From Arctopsyche grandis (Eukaryota > Arthropoda > Insecta > Trichoptera > Hydropsychidae): a DNA stretch of 64,000 bases. Of this stretch, positions 55,480-64,000 are shown piece after piece. Position numbers and translations under genes: made by a program. The stretch is from the NCBI RefSeq assembly GCF_051622035.1, contig NC_135362.1:11287501-11351500 (forward strand), given 5' to 3'. The notes below the pieces were generated by a model. It was given only the letters and a program-made list of their open reading frames with translations. It did no database searches and was not told where the DNA came from. Every line of letters begins with the position of its first letter. The stretch's first letter is position 1.

Positions 55480-55985
55480 TTTTTTTATGAGATTTTTATT
55501 GTTATAAGGATCAGATTATAAGGATACAAACTAGGAGTGGAAGAACGGGAAAATGATAGCATATGACATTTATTAATGCTAAAAGGCAAATAGTTGTCGG
55601 CTGCCCAATTCCATAACGAATTCAAATCATTTTCTAAGTTAGACGAGTCCAAAATATTACAAATACTTCTAAAAATTTTGAGGTTATCGGCATTCAACAG
55701 GAATTCGAACTCGAAATGGTCGCTTTGATATCGTTTATGAAAATCAAAAACAATAACGGCCCCAAGTTCGAGCCCTGAGGTACGCCAGAAGAGGTGAGAT
55801 ATTCATTCGAATAATTAGCACTATAACATAAACTGACGTCGATCATCAAGGTAATTAGTAAAAAAACTTATCAAATTATTTGAAAAGTCAAAGTCATCAA
55901 CCTTTTGGGTGAGTATATTATGATTAACTTTATTAAAAGCCTTCTCAAAGTCGGTGTAAATAACATCAACTTGTACCACAAATCA
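55480..55985 (-). mobile_element. LINE reverse transcriptase remnant (Jockey-like)
   Basis: The minus strand encodes EYLTSSGVPQGSNLGPLLFL and IFIND (RT palm motif, about 55725-55800). In a following frame comes MNADNLKIFRSICNILDSSN with LENDLNSLWNWAADNYLPF and NKCHMLSFSR (55485-55697). These are adjacent parts of a Jockey-type RT. The YxDD-like segment is altered to MNADNL. Frame breaks separate the pieces. Confidence 0.8.
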
Positions 55986-56870
55986 GTAACGTAACTATGT
56001 ACTATGTAGCACGAGCACGAGGACTTTTAAGCTTTGTGGAAGATTTTCAAACATGAAAACTTCGTCAAATATTTTCAAAACTTTTTGGAATAACTAATGT
56101 GTTATACAACATTTTACAATCTAAATCTTTAGATACATTGTGTTTCTGTAAAAAATGAAATTTTCATTTGCCCTGATTCATTTTCTAATAGTACATACCT
56201 ATATGCAGGGTTTTTTTTTTAAAAAAGGATGCCGAACTTACTCTTGTCAAGTTTTTTTTATTGGAAAGGATTATATTCAAATTATATTATATAGAATATT
56301 CGTTTGAAACAAAAAATGCTAAGACAAAAAGGTTCCGGAACACCGGGCCACCGCGTTACATGGGAAAAAGCCCTGCATATACATATGTACATATATGTAT
56401 ATCTGCTTTCAGGGCTCAATTGAAGATGCAGATTTGTGGTTTTCATAATAAATAGTTTCACAATGTTTTGATTTATATTTTATATTTTACTTCCTTTCAT
56501 TCTTATGATTTTGTTTTTTATATTATTCTTTGTGTATTACGTGTTTGTGTTTTATGCGTGTATATCTAAACAAGTGATATACATACATCTAAGTAAGGTT
56601 TAAAGGTTTGTTGGGAGCATCGAAAACAAATCAAAGTTTCTATGACGACGACATCGATATCGTCAAATATTATTTTTTTTCGATTCAAATAAATTTAATG
56701 AAAAAACAAATGAATGTTTACTATTTGATTGTTTTGCCATGTTTAAGCTGATTATATTACAAATACCGAGCGAAGCCGGGTAAAAACACTAGTATACTAT
56801 AATTGGTAGACGAACAACCATTTTTTTTATTTTATTGCTATTATTATATTTTTGTTTGTAATTTTGTCTG
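55986..56870. other. Repeat-derived spacer
   Basis: 56206-56375 (CAGGGTTTTTTTT...AAAAAGCCCTG) looks like a short hAT-type MITE, but its flanks do not give a clear duplication. Near 56765, ACCGAGCGAAGCCGGGTAAA is a fragment of another dispersed repeat. No gene was seen. Confidence 0.4.
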
Positions 56871-56880
56871 TATATCAATT

Positions 56881-57282
56881 GGGTCTACCTCACGGGCCGG
56901 AATGTGAAATGCCGGAAAACGCAAATATCGGAAGGCAAAGATCGAAAATCGAAAGATCTTAAGTCGAAAGATAAAAAAACGGGTGCATGGTAAACGGTAC
57001 ATACTCACGTACATACTCACTTAATTTGTGCGAGCAGGATACAACAGGAACAAGAGGAACAGGCTTTTCCTCCCGTATTAATGTGCGCTCGCAAAATACG
57101 GGAGGAAAAACCTGTTCCTCTTGTTCCTGTTGTATCCTGCTCGTGAAAATTAAGTGAGTATGTACCGTTTACCATGCACCCTTTTTTTTGATCCTTCGAC
57201 TTAAGATCTTTCGATTTTTGATCTTTGCCTTACGATATTTGCGTTTTCCGGCATTTCACATTCCGGCCCGTCATGGAGACCG
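56881..57282. mobile_element. Foldback MITE, Mutator-like, intact copy
   Basis: It is a perfect-looking palindrome with GGGTCTACCTCACGGGCCGG at the left and, reversed, CGGTCTCCATGACGGGCCGG at the right. A 9-bp TSD ATATCAATT (56872-56880, 57283-57291) flanks it. Arms are about 195 bp. It is the best copy for defining the family. Confidence 0.9.
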
Positions 57283-57295
57283 ATATCAATTACAT

Positions 57296-57782
57296 AACCA
57301 GTAGCGTGGTCTAGTGGTGAATGTTGAATTATCTCGTACTTGATGTTCGATTCCCGCTAAGTATCGCTATTGGCCAGACCTTGGTTTGTCAAGGTCAATC
57401 GTTTCTTATTAGAATTTGCCAATTTTTTTGATTTTCATTGAAACGATTCCTGTAAAATTGGCGTTTCCTTTCCAATTTTCTGTTGCGAACCTTTAGTTAT
57501 TGTTATATCTTAGGTTTCGCCATGTTGCTCACCATAGATGTCTCTGTGGTTGTTTATCGAATATAAAATACATATTGTTACATGAAAGCTATTCATCGTT
57601 ATTTATCGTATTAATACGATATTTGTAATATCTGACGATAGATGTCAGATATTGTTTAGATTTACATGTATCTATGTAATAATTATGTGGACCAGGAAGG
57701 CGCATTTGGGGTTTACCTGTTAAGCCTTCCTGGTATATTTGTACATACATATGTATGTAAAAATAAAATAAAATAAAAAAAA
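57296..57782 (+). mobile_element. tRNA-derived SINE copy A
   Basis: Pol III promoter boxes are present: A box TGGTCTAGTGG (57307-57317) and B box GTTCGATTCCC (57345-57355). A body containing CAAGGTCAATCGTTTCTTAT follows. The 3' end has a hairpin with CCAGGAAGG (57692-57700) and CCTTCCTGG (57725-57733), and then an AAAATAAAATAAAAT tail. It directly abuts the foldback MITE. Confidence 0.8.
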
Positions 57783-58543
57783 TGTACATTTCGTCGATAT
57801 GCTGGCAGAAAGCTTTAAGTCAAAATCCTTGTTTCGAGAAAACTTATTTTTTCGAAAATCAAGCGGTTTGAAGCTCTCTTTTTTGTGATTCAATAAAAAA
57901 TTCAAAACATCCAATTTATGACATAAAATTTTCTACCAGTATACCGACGATATCAAAGCCCCAATAGTGGTAGATAGCCATGAATCTAGTCCCGGTGAAT
58001 AATTCGGTTCATTCCTTTAAGTATTGCTAAAGAATCATATTCTAATTTATCAGTTTACCATAGCTATCCTCTATAGTCTATACATATTGTTCTCCCACAG
58101 TTCAATTACTTTATCGTAATGCTTGCGAATTAATATACATATCTATTAATAACAGAACCAGTTTCATATTCATTTTTTCATATAATTTAAAAAGCTTTAA
58201 CTTTGTTTTATTAATTTTGAATATTAAAAAATTATAATAACAAAGAAATGTTCAAGATAAGGAAATTTTAAATTTCTTGGAGAAGAATTTAACTGGGGAT
58301 GAAATATTTTAAAGCAAAAAAATTATGAACCTACTTACATACGTATAATGAAAAGTATTATGTAAATATTTCGTTTTATAGAAAAAAATATTGTTTCGCG
58401 GAATTTTATAAAACTTTTTATATATTGCAAGAACTTTATTATGTATTTCTGTTTATTTTCCCAAAATATTTATACTCTTAAAATATTTAAATCCTTCAAA
58501 TCGACAGCTCAGTTATCATAATAATATACATATGTACATACAT
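57783..58543. other. AT-rich spacer
   Basis: No recognisable content. Confidence 0.5.
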
Positions 58544-58939
58544 AACCAGCGGCATTGATTAGTGGTTAGCATGATTACATGCTTTCAAACCGAGTGATCG
58601 GTCACAGGCTCAATCCCTACCAGACCTTGGAAATGAGACTCCAGGTCGATCGTTTCTTATTCGAGTTTGCCAATTTATTTGAATTCCATTGAAACAGTTC
58701 AAACGAATTATTTCCCGCGAATTACCAGTTTTTCAAAATCTCGACTTCGCCGATTTATAAAACGCTGCAAAAATGAAAATTTATCAAATTTGTCAAATTT
58801 ATCCATAGATGTCTCTTGACGCTCTCTAAAAAATATTTTATAAATTGTTTATAATTGGCTAGGAAGGCACATTGGGGTTTACCTCTTAGGCTTTCCTGGT
58901 ATGTATATGTATATACGTAAAATAAATAAATAAAAATAT
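58544..58939 (+). mobile_element. tRNA-derived SINE copy B
   Basis: A box TTGATTAGTGG (58555-58565) and B box GGCTCAATCCC (58607-58617) are followed by the body CAGGTCGATCGTTTCTTATT. The tail hairpin has TAGGAAGGCAC and GCTTTCCTGG (58860-58899), with an AAATAAATAAATAAAA end. It has the same organisation as copy A. Confidence 0.8.
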
Positions 58940-60585
58940 AATAATATCGTATATTTATTATTTGGAAAACAATCTACATTCTCAAAAAAATGAAAAGTTT
59001 CCTAATTTTGTATTTGGAATTAATGAGGCGACCATTAATTTATGTGTCTATTAGGCCCATTAGGGGACATTCCCTTTTAACTGTTTGTTCACAAACAACA
59101 CTAATAGACACCCTCGGTCCTACGCATTTGATAAATTGATTTAACTTTAACAAACGGAACATACAAGATATGGTAGGTATTAATTACCATAATATGATTT
59201 CATTCTAATGGACTCCAAACACACACACGTACATTGTACATGAAATGTGAAAAGTATTCACATATGCGTAATGTATGTATTTAAACTGAACATCCCATCC
59301 CGTATGCTGTATGGTTTGTTTGTTATTAATTAATGGAATGATTTGATTTCATATATTTTCACATTTCAACACCATTGTAAACGCATCGAAATGCATCCGT
59401 CGGGAAAAATATGTATTTTGCAGGATTTTTCAGCGTGTGAGATGGAGTAGATGAACATAACCCAGCACTCGGCTTTTAACCATAAATAAAAATAATTGGA
59501 CTGTTTTAGCTGGACTCTCGCATTGCACGATTCGGTGGATAAACAAAGTAAATGAAAAATCACATGCGTGGAAAAATTTAATTGAAAGGCATGAAAGTGC
59601 ATGTTTTCAGTGTAAACTAAAATCTATTATACCCATATTATTAATTTCCTATAAAAAACAGACTGTGATTTTTCATTGCAATGAATACATATTGTTTACT
59701 GTTGCTTCTGGTGATTAGTGTTTGTTTGAAAATTGCATGTTTTAATACATCCGTGTACGACATTTTTAACGGTCCATTCGTTAAACTTGACCTTGCTTTA
59801 GAATGACGATAATTTAGACGACGTGTGGTCTTTGAATAATTTTCATGTTCAGCTCTGAATAACCGGACGCCAGGCATAAACAAAATGGTAATTTTCCATT
59901 GTAAATTATTCACATTTGCTAATTGCCGAGCTGTTAATATGCAGATCGTGTTTTAGTTCAGATCGTAGTTTTAGTTTTGCACAATTAGAGTGTAAACTAA
60001 ATGTTTTACATTGAAAATGAACACCTTGAAGATAATCGATCTTCTTTGAATGACACCTTCAAAATTTTAAAAATAAATATGTACACATATGTATGTATGT
60101 ATGTACAATACATGTATATATACATATACACACAGAAACAATGTTTACTTTTTGCTCATTTCCAATATAATGCAGCTCGGTTTTCCCGAAAAAACAGACA
60201 ATACAAAAACAATGTCTTTAGCGCCGGATAATAAAGTGGAATAAAAGAGAGGTAGACAAGAGAAGAGAAGTATCTTTACGCCACACCTGAAGAAGCTGAG
60301 TGATTGAGAATTTATTAAATCCTTACTAAGATATAATACAAGTGCTCTTAATATGAAATAGAAAATGCAGTAGGGAAAAGTAAGGGCTAATAAGCTTTCA
60401 TTCGTTGAAGTAGTACGTACATTTTTTAACTATAATTTTAATTATGTAATATCATATTAATTTTACTATACATATGTATATATGTATGTAGGTATAGAAA
60501 AATTAAGGTTCATATTTACATTCCAAAATATTATCAAAAAATGCTGAATTCTCTAGTTTGTGTACCATAAGATATGTAGGGCAAC
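58940..60585. other. AT-rich spacer
   Basis: No gene was recognised. A small inverted pair, GTGTCTATTAG (59042) and CTAATAGACAC (59100), makes a weak stem-loop. Confidence 0.45.
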
Positions 60586-60587
60586 AA

Positions 60588-60830
60588 ATTAATGGTCATT
60601 TTTTTAATTAAATGAGCAGTTTTTATAATAAATTGTCAGTTTTTTAAAACAAATGGTTAGTTTTTAAAAGAAGTGGTCAGTTTTTAAAATAAATGGTCTG
60701 TTTTTAAAACAAATGGTCAGTTTATTAGAAGAAAGGATGAGTTTTTTTTATCAGTGTTGATTGATTACATTTTTATTGCTTTGTTTTTTTTTAAATAAGT
60801 GGTCAGATTCTTTTAATAAATGATCGGTAG
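60588..60830 (+). repeat. Degenerate short tandem repeat
   Basis: About ten imperfect repeats of an AAATGGTCAGTTTTTAAAA-like unit, 20-25 bp long, with the phase drifting. Best-preserved units are at 60650-60725. Confidence 0.8.
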
Positions 60831-61201
60831 TTTTTACGAAAATCTAGTAATTATATAGTGTTTTAAGCATTCTTTGACAAATGGACATTAGTCAAGTAGT
60901 GGGTAACTGATAAAATTACTAGCTGATCACTTATTTACTGAGCATTTAAACGAAGTTATTGACCAAATAAATACCGGCCGATATGTATGTATGTATATAT
61001 GTAGCATAACAAATGTGATGGTTCAAAATTATTAAGAACTGTTATTTTTCATAGCGAATAAATAAACAATCATTTTTTTAGTATTAAATACTATTCAATA
61101 TACCTATACATAGTATATGTATATGTACATACATAAAATAATACGTCTTAAAATTTTAGCCACTGCTCTACGGAGTTTGAAAAACAGTCAGAAAATTCAA
61201 C

Positions 61202-61236
61202 TATATATACGTGTGCCCTGAAAATTCTACTTCAGT
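61202..61236 (+). promoter_or_regulatory. TATA/Inr core promoter of the secreted peptide gene
   Basis: TATATATA at 61202-61209 and the arthropod initiator TCAGT at 61232-61236 (start A at 61234) are about 32 bp apart, the usual spacing. The 5' UTR would be about 51 nt. Confidence 0.75.
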
Positions 61237-61284
61237 ATCAGCAGTATACCGAGAAGCTCCACTTCTAAACTTGAGAATTTCACA

Positions 61285-61850
61285 ATGATGAAATTGGTAT
61301 GTTGAATTATAACATATATGTGTTACAGTGAAAGCATATTTCAAGTGAAAATATATTTTCCCCAATTCAAGCAGTTAAAATGTATCAAACAATGAATTTA
61401 CAACGTTAAACTCTATGAATTTAACACTAAGAACCCAATCTTAAATGAATAGGGCCAACCCTTACTTAACCTAACCTATTCTAACCCTTAAATAATACCA
61501 ACCCTGAACATGTAACTGGTTATGATTTCACTGAAACTTCAGTGAAAATATTTTTTCACTTGAAATATAATTTCACTGTGACATACATTAATTAATATAT
61601 GAAATTAAAACACTAATGGGTTATTAAACAGTGTTGTATTTTTTTTCAGGTGCTATTCATGATGATGTTAGTCTCGTGTGCTATGGGACAACTATTGTTG
61701 AGTTCCCCATATGCTTACTCTTATGGTTACAGCCCTTATAGATCATACAGCAGCTCATATTCGTATACGAACACTATACCATATGCCTACAGTGCTTATA
61801 CATCTCCTCTCGTATACGGTGCAGACTATTTGGGATACACTTATTACTAA
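61285..61850 (+). CDS. Small secreted Tyr/Ser-rich peptide (cuticular or neuropeptide-like precursor type)
   Basis: Two exons, 61285-61296 and 61650-61850, give 70 aa. The first exon encodes only MMKL, an arrangement common in insect cuticular and Nplp-type genes. A signal peptide follows (MMKLVLFMMMLVSCAMG, cleavage likely after Gly or Gln). The mature part is rich in Tyr, Ser, Pro and Ala with YAYSYGYSPYRSYSSSYSY and ends YLGYTYY. There are no Cys residues and no dibasic cleavage sites. The strong TATA/Inr promoter suggests high, regulated expression. The 353-nt intron holds a foldback MITE. Function is not known; a cuticle or epidermal secreted product is the likeliest reading. Confidence 0.8.
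61314..61588. mobile_element. Foldback MITE in the peptide gene intron
   Basis: The arms ATGTGTTACAGTGAAAGCAT plus TTTCAAGTGAAAATAT (61317-61360) and their inverse (61541-61586) pair over about 45 bp with mismatches. The interior is unremarkable AT-rich DNA. The family and duplication are unclear. Confidence 0.6.
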
Positions 61851-63183
61851 CAAAGAGTCGAAAGGAAATCCCCATCCAAGTTTTTACTATTTTGAATCGA
61901 GTGTTTTGTGTATATGATGTATCTATGTATGTTAATCTACAAATGTTCTGAAATACAAATATGTGTATTATAAATTGTACTAGAGTTTCATTTTGGGATT
62001 CGGGATTAGAATGAAATCAGTTTAGCTTTTTTTTATTAATTTTTGTTTCAATTTTTAATTTTATTTCACGTTCGTTTCGTGTATCTACATTTTCCTCATA
62101 ACTACATCGCTATTTAATATTGTGCTATGTTTATTTACAAAGTTTGTTTTATATCAATTTTCTAAATCTACAACATTTATTTTAATACTATGCTTGATTT
62201 TAAACATCACAATTGTTTGCAGGTTTTCAACATAATGTTTTTTGAGTCGAGTATAAAATAATTTGTAAATATTTGGTTTAGACAAATGCATACATGTAAA
62301 GATTTCATGAACACAAGTCAACATTTATAGAATATTTTAATATTTGAAAATAAAGGTTGTACGCCTGAGACGTTGCCTTCTGAATTTGATAGTATAATTT
62401 CCATCTTGGTAAAATTAAATTATATTTGTTCGATGAAAAACAATTTATTTTTAGAAAATAATATAAAGTACTGCAGCAATCGTGATACATAATAATATAA
62501 ATATTATCAATTAATATTTATTGACACTCACTTACATAATAAATATATACACATGAAAATTAATTTATACACGTAGGTGCTCTATTTACAATTAATATAA
62601 TTGAAATAATTTGCTCTCGATATCAATAAATATTGATTTACGTTTAAAAATATTACAAAAGAGATCATAAGTTTTATTTTAACATATACAAATGTTTCAT
62701 GCAAAAATCATTCAACGGAAAAGCTTCTTTTTAGCACCACATTAAAAATTAAGTACATTCGATAATAACACCTACATACAGGTGACATCAAAATTCATTA
62801 AATATTGAACTTGACGCGAGTGAACATATCGTAAAAGTAGACATTTAATTAATGAGATTACTATTTTTATTTTTTGGTAATGTTAGTGTTAAAAAGGGCA
62901 CAGTAATCAATACACAATAGCTGTAATCAAGCGATTTGTGTAATTATTATTACGCATATGTCAGTACATACAAAAGTATATATTACATGTATTGGCATAT
63001 GCGCAAAATTATATTACATAATTTTATTAGCTTTTAATTAAGTAAAGTATGCACTTTTTTTCAATTTTAACACTGTTGTTTAATTATGAATTTCGATCAA
63101 TGAACACTGCGAATTAATTTTCCCCTAACAGTTATAGTTACGAATATATTTTATCGGGGATAAACACAGTTTTTATGCATTTT
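61851..63183. other. AT-rich spacer and 3' UTRs
   Basis: This is downstream of the peptide gene and of goosecoid, which converge here. No other gene was seen. Confidence 0.55.
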
Positions 63184-63342
63184 TTACGCCACCTCTAAAT
63201 CTGAAGAATCACCATCGGAATACTGAAGAGTGGAACACTGTGAAGGTGGCATGGATACAGCATCTTCCTGAAGTCTTCGAAGTCTTTCCTGTTCCTCTCG
63301 CTTCTGTTTCCGCCATTTTGCTCTCCGATTTTTGAACCAAAC
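63184..63342 (-). CDS. Gsc: Homeobox protein Goosecoid, last exon
   Basis: Goosecoid is a Prd-class (K50) homeodomain repressor; in insects it acts in foregut and stomatogastric nervous system development. The terminal exon encodes homeodomain helix 3, [20 protein letters not shown], then a short linker [15 protein letters not shown] and the C-terminus [12 protein letters not shown], the same ending as Drosophila Gsc. K50 is the Lys in WFKNRR. The acceptor TATATTTTCAG splits the homeodomain between residues 46 and 47, the usual Prd-class intron position. The phase is 0. Upstream exons lie beyond the right edge. Confidence 0.9.
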   Translation of the reverse strand, partial: VWFKNRRAKWRKQKREEQERLRRLQEDAVSMPPSQCSTLQYSDGDSSDLEVA

Positions 63343-64000
63343 CTGAAAATATAAACGAAGTTTTTACTATATTATATTATAACTAAAAACGCAGGTGGCG
63401 ACATGAAAACATTTGAAATTATTGCGTTGCAATGCCACTCATTCCCGTTTTGCCCGTTTCCGTTCTCTTTTGGGGAGATTATTTTTTACAGAAACTATCA
63501 CGGACATACACAAAATAACTCCTGTGCGTTTCATCGCAATCGGTTGAATGGTATAGGAACGCATTCGTGACAGACAGGCAAACAGACACACATTGATTTT
63601 TATATAAATAGATGTATATTATATTTTACAAACAAATCACGCATAACAGAAATCTAGTGATAGGAGCTCGATGCCTCCTGCGGAAGCTGAGGAAGTTATC
63701 AAATTGGTACGTGTCATAGGAGAAGAGAACAAACTACGGAATCTAATGTATCTGAATTGTCCGGGAGCATTGAAGCTCGATTCTGCAAGAATTTGAGGAT
63801 TGATCACCAAACCAACCAGTAATTAGTAGAAATGTTTTCCCAATTGTACCTTTTTATATAATAATTGTATTGCACAATTTGCACGATTACAAAAATAAGT
63901 AAATATAAAAAAGCATGTTTGTGCGGTAATTTAGTTAATTAATTATTGTTTTGAATTGATTTCGCAGAAGAATTAAAATTAAGCAGATAAGCCGTAACAC
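63343..64000 (-). other. Goosecoid intron (partial)
   Basis: It contains the RTE-tailed repeat at 63386-63612 and otherwise unremarkable AT-rich DNA up to the window edge. Confidence 0.6.
63386..63612 (+). repeat. Dispersed repeat copy with RTE-type tail in the Gsc intron
   Basis: It carries AACGCAGGTGGCGACATG, ATTGCGTTGCAATGCCACTC, CCCGTTTTGCCCGTTTCCG and a tail CATCGCAATCGGTTGAATGG. It lacks the 5' CCCGGCATGC head, so it is truncated relative to 763-1123. Confidence 0.6.

Noticed and set aside
56206-56375. Short hAT-like MITE (CAGGGTTTTT...AAAAGCCCTG)
   Set aside because: It is likely repeat-derived, but no consistent target duplication could be found.
57296-57375. tRNA gene candidate
   Set aside because: A and B boxes are present, but there is no cloverleaf with paired acceptor ends; the body and tail show it is a SINE head.
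59366-59913. Two minus-strand frames of 78 and 90 codons
   Set aside because: No motif, no splice signals that extend them, and base composition like the surrounding spacer.
61455-61495. Telomere-like CCTAACC motifs
   Set aside because: Only two or three imperfect units inside an intron; this is not an interstitial telomere array.
1-64000. LTR retroelements, endogenous viruses or Polintons
   Set aside because: No paired long terminal repeats and no capsid-, envelope- or integrase-like segments were noticed. The mobile elements seen are DNA transposons, MITEs, LINE scraps and SINEs.

Overview
The window looks like one contig of AT-rich nuclear DNA from an insect, probably a holometabolous one. 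Lepidoptera is my best guess, but the sequence does not prove it. The evidence is spliced genes with short GT-AG introns, arthropod TATA/Inr promoters, insect-type proteins (a Goosecoid C-terminus ending SSDLEVA, a CPSF30 with two zinc knuckles, a small Tyr-rich secreted peptide), and many insect-style DNA transposons, SINEs and LINE scraps. I saw no bacterial, CRISPR, retroviral or Polinton-type features.

Layout. 1-3.8 kb: first coding exon of an equilibrative nucleoside transporter (ENT4-like, minus), a LINE scrap, then the complete CPSF30/Clipper gene (plus). 4-19 kb: transposon-rich, with one orphan single-exon gene at 8.25-9.29 kb (RING-less SINA/SIAH-like, minus). This region also holds a 6.8-kb nest of elements: Mutator-like foldback > Harbinger > CCGGAAGT-repeat element > hAT and piggyBac. 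Target-site duplications (TSDs) support the MULE, Harbinger, hAT and piggyBac levels. 19.4-23.7 kb: eight-exon Ptp61F/PTPN1-type tyrosine phosphatase (plus). 26.4-29.7 kb (minus): a compact three-cistron locus, consisting of a CEBPZOS-like mitochondrial microprotein, a 56-aa single-pass microprotein and tubulin cofactor C (TBCC), with only 8 and 25 nt between successive reading frames. 31.6-32.6 kb: PGAP2 (plus). 33.1-34.8 kb: L-2-hydroxyglutarate dehydrogenase (minus). 38.6-42.1 kb: retinal degeneration B (rdgB/PITPNM) in one uninterrupted coding exon (plus). 45.9-47.4 kb: WBP4/FBP21 (minus, seven exons). 48-61 kb: long AT-rich DNA with hAT, MULE and SINE copies, and a single-exon calmodulin-lysine methyltransferase (53.9-54.8 kb, minus) next to a GC-rich promoter region. 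61.2-61.9 kb: small secreted Tyr/Ser-rich peptide with a clear TATA/Inr promoter (plus). 63.2-63.3 kb: last exon of goosecoid (minus), whose remaining exons lie beyond the right edge.

Most genes are unrelated housekeeping or signalling genes and do not form a pathway. The exception is the CEBPZOS-like/56-aa/TBCC cluster, whose spacing implies shared transcription. It is my leading candidate for something not described before. All exon boundaries were inferred by eye from splice consensus, reading-phase agreement and remembered family sequences. No database search was run.
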